A stretch of DNA of 64,000 nucleotides, from contig CM036622.1 in the NCBI GenBank assembly GCA_020746105.1, positions 44,617,477 through 44,681,476 of the forward strand. The letters are read 5' to 3'. Every line of letters starts with the position of its first letter. Position 1 is the stretch's first letter. The DNA comes from Trogon surrucura. Its lineage: Eukaryota > Chordata > Aves > Trogoniformes > Trogonidae. This document shows, one piece after another, positions 52,101 through 62,300 of the stretch. A program made the translations under genes and the position numbers. The notes below the pieces were generated by a model. That model ran no database searches. It was not told the DNA's origin and saw only the letters and a list, made by a program, of their open reading frames with translations.

Positions 52101-53894
52101 GGGCACTGCCACTTTGCCACTGTCACTTGAACACACCTGTTTACAGAGCAACTTACCCTTATAAAACATAGCCAACTGCATTGCATGAAGTGGAAAAGGC
52201 AGAACAAGAAAGAAGAAAAAAAAAAAAAAACAACCCCACAACTCTTGGCAGCCTGGCTTTCGCCCAGGTCTCTGGCTGGGATTCCTGCAGATTTTCTAAA
52301 CAATTGTTCCTTTGCTTCCTTGCTTGTCCATCACACCTGCTTTGTCTGCTTGCCTTCAGTGTTTTGCATTCACTTATTCCCACACCAAGGATCCGCTCCC
52401 TCCTGCCATAGCCAATTGCACTTCAGTGCAATAAGCTACAAGACGAGGTGTTAGAAATAAGCCTGATGCTATCCCTGCTTGTTCCACTTTGTGTTTCTGA
52501 GTTTGCTGAATGCAACACGGATTTCTTCCTTTGAAAGAAAGCAGCAGCCAACTACCTTAAACTCAAATCCATTTGGGGAAGCTGTAGGAAACTCTAATAT
52601 TAGGGCTGCTGTTTAATTTTCAAGGCAATAAAAAGGACCAAGAGGCCAAATCGCTTCTGAATGTCTTTCATGTTGGTTTGTTACAGTGTGATCTTGTTTT
52701 ACAAGCGCTCTGTTTACAAGGATGCTGGGGGGAGGAGGGAAAATGTTCATTTAAGTCCTAGAATCGCAGAGGGCTACTTTTGAAAAGGTCTGATCCAATT
52801 CTACCAGCTGCTTGCCCACAAAACTTCGCAATTGTGAAGGCTAATTAAGATTCTTCGGAGCTCTCCTCTCCTCGGCAGTTGCAGAGGCCTCATCAGACAC
52901 GCTGTACCTCCCCCTCTGCCCAGCAGAATGCCCCACTGTGCCTGGCTTACGGCATGGCTTATGAATTAAGCAATTGATTCTGAAAATTGATTCCTTTGGA
53001 GCTAAATAAAGCTGCTCCCTTTAAGGGGAAAAAGTCAGGGCTACACACAGGAATAAAACTAATACTGTACTTATCACCTACAAACTCATTTCTCTCTTGT
53101 GCTACAAGTCGAGGACTCACTCGCTAGGATACAATGGATTCAGTACAAAGGGAATTTGTTGTGGCTTTCCGTGAAGATGGGGAGGAAAGTCTGGGCCTGG
53201 GCAGTAAGCGTGACCTATCCACTCGCACACAGGAAGCTTTATTTACATGCAACTCCGAATAAAAAAAAAAAAATTAGTTTACATGAAATGATTGTGTCTA
53301 TTTGCTTTGTCTTTGTATCCACTTCTCTCTCCAGGTTCAAAGTGAAGAAATCCATATCTGGCATAAATCAAGCACATCTGAGAGCTGCTTGGTAGTAAGA
53401 GCATCAGCTGGACACCGCTCTAGTGCTAGAACAAGATTTCAACTGGCACTGATACACAATATTGAACCTCCAGTATCACTGAGTGGTAACAGCTACAGAA
53501 GTTTATATTCAGCCTTTCAATTGGTTTTAAACCAGAATAAAATCTGACTTAAGGCCAAAGCTGAGAAATACGTAAATTAAATTGTTTAATCCAATACAAA
53601 TAGCTTTCCCCTGCTACATCTGTGCAAAAAATCAGTTTTGATTTTTTAAAAAGAAAGCTACCTGCAGGAACAAGACAAGGCACCTGGAATAGTGAAGAAA
53701 CCCAATGTGCTGATATATACAGCTTCAAGTTGGCCATGATAAGCACAGAGTCTGCTTGGACAGCCTCTTGTTCCTGAATGACTGAAGTGTTTAGCTACAT
53801 CTCTTTCAATTGAAAAGAATACTCTCCCCTCCCCAAAATAAAACTGGGAGCATTAAAACATACAACAACTTCACTCCACAAAACCATACTTTAT
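49181..53894. other. Intergenic DNA downstream of ARHGAP12
   Basis: The first 0.5 kb is GC-rich with shadow frames. The rest is AT-rich with an A15 run at 52216-52230 and another AATAAA on the minus strand at 53243-53238, which could serve as a more distal ARHGAP12 poly(A) signal. The AT-rich piece 52.95-53.05 kb is another possible short conserved element. No gene was recognised. Confidence 0.5.
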
Positions 53895-53931
53895 ATTGTA
53901 ATAACAAAATGCTTTATTTCGGGGGAATACA
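53895..53931 (-). terminator. Main ARHGAP12 polyadenylation signal
   Basis: On the minus strand TGTA (53931-53928) stands about 10 bases before AATAAA (53918-53913). About 30 bases further on lies a GT-rich tract (TATGGTTTTGTGGAGTG, then TTGTTGTATGTTTT). This UGUA - AAUAAA - GU-rich order is the full mammalian/avian cleavage and polyadenylation architecture. The expected cleavage point is 10-30 bases after AATAAA, near 53,890-53,900. Confidence 0.65.
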
Positions 53932-55296
53932 AGGAAAAGCGTGACATCCTCGTTATCAAATTGTTCTAAAAAGGCATTCTTTCTTTGAAAAAACGTAACA
54001 CTCGTACAGAAAACGTGACCTGTGGACAAGCCCTCTCATTTAGCAGTGGGAATTCTTTTTTATTTTACAGCTGAAATTGGGATTTGAATAATCTCCAGCA
54101 ACAGGCTTCAACCTTGTTAATATCTTCTAGTAGCTCATGGCACACCTACTGCTCCGCACTGCTCTGGTGCGGCAGCCTACCAGGAGGCTGACAACACACT
54201 GCAGAGACAGAGCTTTCACAATTCTCACCCAGGTCGCTTTGCAACAAACCACAAGACTTCACCATTACCACAAGACGACAGTGAGAAAGCCACAAGGTAA
54301 CTCATCATCTCTTTTATCTCTGAAGACTTTCCATGCAAGCCCTATGCCCACAAAATTCTTGTACCATTCATCTGATCACACCTCAGCACTTCACCACACA
54401 TCCCCTTCGCTGTAAGCCAGAACTGTGTTGTGGAACGTACGTAACAGATCAAAGAGAAATGCAGTTGTGTCCCCAATGCATATGTTTTAAAAACTGCAAA
54501 TTTATATCCATAACTTTACTTCTGCCCTCTCAGAACCTTATGTTAGAATTTCAGTTGTTAAAGAAAGGGACTGGGGAGTTCCTAAAATGGTCAGGTTATA
54601 AAGTAAGCATTCACCTTTTAATTCAGCATGACAACTCTTTGTCACAAGCGGCAGCCACGCTAAGTGGTAAGACACATCGGTCTTATCCTTTAAAGGGGGT
54701 TCATGTCGTCTGAAGCGGGAATGGCAAACTCTAAAAGAACTAACGGTTCTCTTTATTCAGGTTAGACATAACAAATATGTCAGATACAGCAGTTAGTCTA
54801 GAAAAATACATTTAAAAAAAATCTTCAGCAGACCATGCTTCCCTGTAACAAAATCTTTCATAAACCAATTTTACAAATTATTCTACATTAAAGTAAAAAG
54901 AAAAATCTTAAATTTAGCATCATGGATTCCATCAAACACCTATCTACCTATCTATCAAAACATGAGTTTCACTATTTGGAGATGTTAGAATTCATAATAC
55001 ATTTTTCTAATGTATCCTGTACATATTAAATAACCTAAAAGGCTCTTCTTGTAGTGCATTAACAATTTAGCAAGCACACTCAGTATTTCTCCAGTACCAT
55101 TTGCATTACAGTTATTTGCCTGCAAATGTAATTAACATCTAAAAGTGCACACAGTTAGGACCCCCCCCTCCCTCCCCATAACCTGTTTCCCTGCTGAAGC
55201 CCAGACATCCACTGGCAACATCACGCTACTCTCGCTAATCTACCCATGATTAGAAATGTGGGACTAAATTGTTCTTAGACTATACAGGAACTGAAG

Positions 55297-55332
55297 TATA
55301 TACAAGAATCAAAGGGACAGCCTCTATTTACA
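55297..55332 (-). promoter_or_regulatory. Two Pumilio-type response elements in the 3' UTR
   Basis: Minus-strand TGTAAATA (55332-55325) and TGTATATA (55304-55297) both fit the UGUANAUA consensus bound by PUM1/PUM2 and lie 20 bases apart. Pumilio proteins usually promote deadenylation and decay. The motif match is exact; its use is inference. Confidence 0.4.
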
Positions 55333-55469
55333 TCAAAAAACTTCCACTACCACAGCATTATACCAAGAACTCGATACAGCATTACAGTCGGTATTCACTT
55401 AGGATTTTAGCTTTAAATCAGTATAACACAAAACTTAGCTCAGGAAGTACCCTGAAAAAAAAATGAACG

Positions 55470-55475
55470 TTTATT
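55470..55475 (-). terminator. Possible proximal poly(A) signal in ARHGAP12 3' UTR
   Basis: AATAAA on the minus strand, followed about 10 bases later by a T9 run before CAGGGTACTTCC. It would give a 3' UTR of about 0.7 kb that excludes both Pumilio-type motifs. AATAAA occurs by chance in AT-rich DNA, so support is limited. Confidence 0.3.
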
Positions 55476-55597
55476 AAATAGGACTTCTATTATGCCGCAA
55501 GACAAATATCCGCTGCTGGATATTCTTTTAAGTTCAGTGTTTGAAATAGTGTACTGTTCTACAAAGCAGCTAAGAAGTTCCAGAAAAGTTGCTGGGG

Positions 55598-55632
55598 AAA
55601 AAAAAAAAGGGGGGGGGGGGGGGGGGGGGGGG
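55598..55632. repeat. A11-G24 homopolymer block (C24-T11 in the transcript)
   Basis: Eleven A (55598-55608) are followed by 24 G (55609-55632) on the plus strand, inside the inferred ARHGAP12 3' UTR. The G run can form G-quadruplexes in DNA, and the sense transcript would carry a poly(C) tract. Its exact length is likely variable and may be affected by assembly error. Confidence 0.95.
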
Positions 55633-56189
55633 AAGGACAGCATATATCAAGTGAGGAATTAGAACTGAATAACTAAACTAAACTGTTAGCACAAGTTTAA
55701 GACTGTCACTGCAGGCAGAAACCCCTTGGAAAAGTGTCATACAGATCTGAGTAGGTTGTAATATCAAAGCTTAAGACGTAACTTCACTGAATTCTTCCAT
55801 ACCAGTTGGTAGGACTTTTCCCTAGCAAGCGGAAGAATTTTAAGATTAAATTCCAAATTATCCAGTTTGAGATTAATAGCTTTACTCTCCAGGAAATCCA
55901 GTGTATGAACCTGTATTACATTTTTTCCAATGCTACTTTAAAAAAAAGGCAAACTACAAACTTCTTAATTCACTTTGTACATTGAACTTCCCAAAGAAAT
56001 CCAACGTGTTGTCTTTAATTCGCATTGAAGTGGTCAAACATTTCCCCTGTTTCTCCCCTCCCCAAAAGTGCAAAAAACAAGTTGCTACTTGGTCCACAAA
56101 CATAATACATCATGTACAGTGAGAGATTTTCCTTCTGATGGGAGTACTGCTGACAACCCATCACTTCAGCTTCTACTCCAAGAAAAATG

Positions 56190-56364
56190 TCAGCGTCCAA
56201 AGATGGAATTCAATTCCAGTAGAATTAACTCTACAATCTGATTCTGGTACACCGTGTGGACTGCTATGTTACCAGTCTCTTTCTCTGGTTTTAATAAGGT
56301 TGGACCAAAAACTATTGCTACACTTTGATAGGTCATTCGGTTCTTTTCTCCATTTTCTACAACT
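56190..56364 (-). CDS. ARHGAP12: ARHGAP12 terminal coding exon with stop codon
   Basis: 175 bp of coding sequence after a CTTTCAG acceptor. It completes the Arg codon (AG|A) and then reads VVENGEKNRMTYQSVAIVFG, PTLLKPEKETGNIAVHTVYQ, NQIVELILLELNSIFGR and TGA at 56192-56190. The FGPTLL motif holds Thr where p50RhoGAP-type proteins have Asn (FGPNLL); from memory this is shared by the ARHGAP12/15 group and is not a lesion of this copy. The exon continues into the 3' UTR. Confidence 0.95.
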
Positions 56365-59300
56365 CTGAAAGAGAAAAAAATACACAGAGACTCAGCAGTG
56401 TCAAGAGTGATAGGATGACAGAGAAAAAAAAACAGTCCAAAGTAAATTACTATTCACAGTATTTATTTAATGAGTAGTCTGGTTTTCAGGACATATAGCT
56501 GCTGTGGTTCCCCTCTCTATGGAAAAGTTTTGTTTAGCTATTCCTGATCCTCTCACGATCCCTTGAATATAAGGACATGGAATTAAACATCACATCTATG
56601 ACACACACCGTCTGAAGTCAGTTTGGTGCTTCCCAAGCTTGTATAAATCCACACTGATACATTGTTTCACAAAGTCCAACACAGGCATGAAAAATGCTGT
56701 GGGAAGAGCGACCTAGAACTTTTAACTGCATTATTCAGCTTTGAGGGAGGATCAGCAATATAAAAATCTTTCTTTCTATCTGCTACTTACCTCTTCAGGT
56801 GTCTGAAGAGTACCTGCATAGTGTCCTGATTTGGTTTTGGCAACTGTTTGATTAAATCTTTCACAGCATGGACACGCTGCCTTGGTTCTTGTTCTGTAAA
56901 AGGATGAGATGTAGAAACAAAAATTCAGTATTTTTGCTTAAAACTTGGGCATAAAATTCAACAGACCAGGAATGACAGAGGTGGTTTGGCAGTGCTGATG
57001 CGAGATGATGCACTGCCACCTCCCGGCCACGCCACGCGTTACCGACGGGCCCTTTCAGGAGAGCCCTGCAGACTTTCAGAACCCAAACGATCTTTTACTG
57101 CCCAAAACAATTAATGAATTGTACATACTGAGCAAAGCTTAGATGAAAAGCACACGCGCGTTTCCCAGACTTACTAATTGCGTTTACAAAGTCATTGAAG
57201 TGATTATAAGTGAACAGCGGCTCTGGCAATTCTCTGAAAAACATCTTTAGAGCTCCTGTGATGACATGTATATCTTCCCATTTACTGTCATTCAAGTCCA
57301 GTTTCTCATCTGAGAGAGAAAAATTAATAATTCATATTATTTTTAAAAAATATATACTTTAAAAAAATGAACTTAAATACTATTCTGTACTTATTGCTTT
57401 TAGAACAGTGAAGACTTAACTCCACTTCAGCCCATTCCCTGCTGGGATACTGAGCTGCAGCAGCATAAGCAGGGAAAACAAAAAACCACCACTGCAGACA
57501 GAGATGGCCAAGCTCTGCCTACTGCATCACAGGCAGCTCCCCAACATCCAGGGCATTTTCCAGACGGTAACAGGAAAGTGCTGCTGATATAACACAAAAT
57601 GTACTACTAAACCTTGTCAATCAGGACAGGTCAGACTGTAGATGGGCTACTGTTCTCTTCCTAGTTGCAAGCTGCCTACTGATTCCCACTGAGCAAAACA
57701 CTAAGAGCCAGCATACGGCAAAGAAGAGCTAAGCAGCCCAAGTAGTTCTCACTAAAAAGTATTAACTTTTAATCTTAATGCTAGTGGAAGCTTAATATGC
57801 TTACTGTTTTTCCATAAAGTATGAAGTTACTCTGTTTGAAATAATTTCCCCTTCCAATTCTATTACCACTTTTCTTTAGAACGATGTTCTACCAATGCCT
57901 CTATGCTCCAAGTAAGACCAAACCTCCAGGATGCTAGGTTTTTCAAAGGATGTGTATTACACACTAAATTCTGCAATTCTGAAGTCATTTTCCCTTGAAG
58001 ATGACAATCACTTGTCACGAAAGATTGCAGTTAAGCATTAAGAAATGCAATTATGCACTTGTAATATAGTCAAAGGAAGCTTACCATGATTGACTGCAAA
58101 TCTTAGCTTCTGTATCACTGCAAGATTGCCGCTAACTCGGTACAAGCCATCAACATCTAATCCTAAAACAAAGGGATAAATCCATTTTAATACCTTAAAC
58201 ATGTATGACTTCTGAAATCATACTTCTTTACATGTCTACTCAGCAAAACTAAAAAGAAACCCACCTTGTAACAAAGAACACTTGGTTCAACAAAGAAAAA
58301 CAAAAGTTAAACTATCTTTTTTGATGGGCAGGGCATATATCAGAGGTGGTTTAGTTTGCTGACACAGGTTTAGTAGTGTCAAGCTCAGAGTAATCTCTAA
58401 AACTCCCTACACAGTAGAAGAGCAGTAATGAGGCAACAGCTCCAAGCTTCCCCAATGGGACTAGGTGTCTCATTTAAGATATTCTTGATGGGTGGGCAGA
58501 GAGGATGTGGGAGTTCAACATGCAAGAACACAGTATTTTGTGGATGTTCAATTTTTTAATGTATGGTTAAGAAAAATCAAACCAAAGTCATGCATAGAGA
58601 GGCATCTTAAAATTGTCAAGTGACCAGGTTTGCATGGAGGAGGAATGATGTGCATGCACACTCATCACTACCCAACACTCTACAAAACTAAAAAAAAAAA
58701 AAAAAAAAAAAAAAAATGGGTAGCCTTTGTCTTTACAGTACTGGACACTCAACCAGAAAACAAGAAAACTGTGTCTCTGTGATTGCTACTGCAATTACTC
58801 AGAAGTGATTAGGAGGTAAAGAATTCAATTGCAATGCCACTAGAATGCAGCATGTGAGTCAGTGCCACTGAGAGGGTGAGTGTTGCCAGAATACCTGCAG
58901 GTCCCTGTAGCTCCTCAAGGAGTTGTCTGATGCAAGAGAGCTCAGTTACCAGCACCATCTGACATATCCCTTTTCCCCACAATCCACTAGTCATTCCTTT
59001 ACAGAAACAAAGGATTGGAAGTGTACTGACAGTAGGAAGAAGAGTTGGAGAAGTGGGGGAAAAAAAGCTGTTCATTTCTGTCAGCTTCCCCTCAGGTATT
59101 TAAAAAAGGAAAACTCCACCACTATCTTCACTGCAGTCCTGTCTTTAAAATAAAGAAGAAAAAAAAAAAAAGGAAAAAAAAAGAAGCAAAATAACCCCCT
59201 TTCTCACAAACTGCAGATCACAAATGGAACAAAGCCTGCTGTTTAACAAGAAAGGTGACAGTTTATAGAACTGGAGTAAGGCAATAGAAGTTATTTTTCC

Positions 59301-62300
59301 CCTCCCAGGCCATAAGAAGCAGCATTGAGAAAGAGGACTATAGGCTGCAACAAAACCCTAAATGAAGTTCCCACGGAAGATACGTTAAAATTCACATGTA
59401 GTATTCCCCTGTAACACTTACCCTGATTCTCAAGAGAACGTTCTCAGATTAACAGACTGGTATATATCTGAATGATGATTATGGAGATTCCATAATCCCC
59501 TCTCAGCCATCTTTTCCAAGAGTGAGGCAATGACAACAGCAAGAAACAAGCAAGAAAACCAGCACAGACTACACCTGAGTCAGGAGTCACAACCAAAGTA
59601 TTTTCAATCAAAATGTCCTTTACATCAGAAAACCCAGAATGGCACATGTAGCTTTCAAGCATAATTTTCTCAGTTGTTAGGTTGGAGAGACTTATTTTCA
59701 ATAGAAGCAAACAAAAATGGAGTCAATGTGTAGATTGATATTCTTGAGAACTGCACAAAACTTCATTTAGCCAGTGGGGTAACTGGCTGAAGGGCATCAA
59801 ACCAACAGACAGGTCTTCTGTGGTCAACAAATACACAGAGCAGGAACACCACTTTTTCCCAGAAGTTTGCTTCAAGGATGTTTTAATATAGATGATTGTT
59901 ACCATACTTAAACCTTCCAAAAATGAATGGTTGCATTTTCAGTCTCTCTTTTCATCTGAAAAACACCAACCTTGATGGGCTGAGCTCTTCTGTTACTTCT
60001 TGTAATCCCTCTTTCCTCAGAAGTTGCTGACAGGAGGCTGCCCTGCCTTCTCAGTTTGAAATATACCAAAAGGAATCGATTTCTCAGATATAAGATTTTC
60101 TCCCCACTTTGGATCCCACTTACCTCCCCACTCTTAAAACTACTACTGCTACCTACAAATACAAGTTTCAGATTATCTTCCCCAAATAAATCTACAGCAT
60201 TTTAAGAATTAAAAGGTTCAGAATTAGATAGTGTGGCGAGTAAGAGAGATTCGGAAACAAAAAACTTCAGCCATACCATGTTCCTCAACATGCTCAATGC
60301 ACAGCTTCACGAACTTTGGCACCGTGCTGTTTTCTCTTTGACACAAGCTGGTGAGATTGGAACCAAACACTTGATCTGGAACCAAGTAAAGAGACTGATT
60401 TACAGTGGAACAGGACTCAAGTGACAGAACTAGTTCAGGTTAAAACAAACCTCTACTGGATACAATTGTCACAGTATTAGAGTGAAAATAGGAAAGCTTT
60501 GGAAGGAGATATCAGCAGCTCTCATAAGAAAAAGCTCCCTCTAAGAAAGAGTGTCAGCACTTACTCAAACATGAGTCTCTAAGGAACTTTTGCTACTGAA
60601 ATAACTTTAATCCATCAGGAGATACCTGTGAAAGTCATATAGTTATTACTGTAATGGGAAACTTAACAGATTCAAATGTCCTGTTACACTCCATTCTTGT
60701 TCTAAGGTCAAAATACATTTACTGTAATATTTGTTAAAAATATGAAGAGATAATAAAACTTAACCAAAGTGAAAGCTTTTGGCAATGCTTGGGGAAAAAA
60801 CGGTATAAAACATTACATTACAACATTATGTAATTCAGCATTACATATTACTTGAGAGCCTTTAACTTCTAACATGTTTTAGCTCTAACATGGATTTGTA
60901 AATGACAGACCTTAACACCACAGAGCTCTGAATGGATGCAGGTATGACTATGCACAGGCAACCTGGCTGCAAGGTTGGAATCTAGATAGAGCTATTTTAT
61001 TGGAAAAGGTAACTGAGTCTTTCAAAACTACACAATCCAGGTGGAGTGTTTTCCATCATAAACTAGAGCCAAAATGGAAACCAGCAGAACAGATTTTTAC
61101 GGTGTCTCAGCGTATTTCAGCAAAATGTTAACTCTTGTTCAGGTTATGTTATCACCAAAATCTCTCAGACCTGTATCTATAGTTTTCAAAGGTGCCCAAA
61201 TAACAGATGGCCTCCCCTATTCAGATGCATGCGACCGCAATATGGTCTTGAGACAGGGAAGCAAAGCTGACACTCTTAAAAGGAAGAAAGGTTTTGGTTT
61301 TAATCTGTTAAATGAGGTATGGAAAGTGGTCATCTTCACAGTATCTAGTAGATCTTACTTCAGAGCTTATGCATGAGAGAAACTACTCTTGCATTTGCAC
61401 CATGCATAGCATCTCGTCCATTTTTCATGTTTAGTAATAACTGAAGTTGACATATTAACAACACTGACTACTGCTTTAGGAAATCCAAACAGCAACAAAC
61501 CAATTATACAGTATGAATGGTATTATTAGCCACATACACATAAGGCTGGTGACCTAAAACACCTCAGTCCTGCTGCCGCTACTCACGCCGCCTGCTGTAT
61601 CAGCAGAATCAGTAGCAAGGGATTGAAGAAGCCCACGCACTAGAAAGCCAGGCTAGCATGCAGTTGTAGCAGGTAAAGCGATGCAGATTAAGTAGCACAA
61701 GAAAATATCAGCAGATAAATGGATTTGCTACAATTTCCTCTAACTTTAATAATTCCAACATACAGAGGAATCATATTTTTCTCTCATTATATAATAACTT
61801 TTGTAATTTCATTTTTCCATGTAACAAAACCTTAGCACAGTTACTTCTGCTTAGTGCATGCTGTTTCAAGTAGTTTTGGGTTTTTTTTTCTAGAACTTTC
61901 ATTATTTTTTCTGCTCATACTAGGTTTGTCAAGTTTTCCATTTACTAAACTTGTTCTGTAGCAGAGACAAAAGTACACAGGGCTTTTAAATAAAGACTTC
62001 TGTATTTTTCATTCATATAGCAGATGTAGAACTGTACAGCGCAGATCCAACTTCTAAAAGTTTACACCGTGCTTTTAAATAAAAACAAACTCTTCATTCC
62101 TTAACGTCTTTATTAAAAATCCAATCACCAGCATGCATGTGTACAAATTAAACTGGGCTTAGCATTCACTGTTGCTAATGTCAGAAGTTACGTCACTGAG
62201 CCACGACATGAATACTGAGCCGTAAAGCAGAGTAAAATGTCAAAGTCTGGGAATAATGCCTCCTTATCCCAAACAAAAATTCCAAAATTTACAGTTAGAT

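Larger units (their letters stand above)
53895..56189 (-). other. ARHGAP12: Inferred ARHGAP12 3' UTR
   Basis: Non-coding, AT-rich sequence runs from the TGA to a strong poly(A) site at about 53,895, giving a UTR near 2.3 kb. Frames inside it are short and shadow-like. It contains no CR1 copy, in contrast to the DNA further left. It holds two Pumilio-type motifs (55297-55304, 55325-55332), a homopolymer block that reads as C24 then T11 in the transcript, and a possible earlier AATAAA at 55475-55470. The extent is inferred from signals only; transcript data could show shorter or longer forms. Confidence 0.6.

Noticed and set aside
52757..52860. Possible ancient CR1 3' end on the minus strand (CTAGAATCGCAGAGGG...)
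   Set aside because: Only the first 15 or so bases resemble the CR1 end; the remainder does not hold up by eye.
53249..53275. AATAAA followed by a long A run on the plus strand, as the tail of a processed pseudogene
   Set aside because: No retrocopied coding body or flanking direct repeats upstream; looks like a simple A run.
1..53894. tRNA genes, CRISPR arrays, bacterial operons or retroviral proviruses
   Set aside because: No tRNA box A/B pattern, no spaced direct repeats, no gag/pol-like frames and no paired LTRs were seen; the window is ordinary avian nuclear DNA.
56190..56364. Thr in FGPTLL as loss of a catalytic Asn
   Set aside because: From family knowledge the ARHGAP12/15 group normally has Thr here, so it is not a defect of this copy.
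61587..61639. Possible extra ARHGAP12 exon on the minus strand (TTTCTAG acceptor, GTGAGT donor)
   Set aside because: 53 bp would shift the frame between two exons that already join perfectly, and the pyrimidine tract is weak; a decoy or rare cryptic exon at most.
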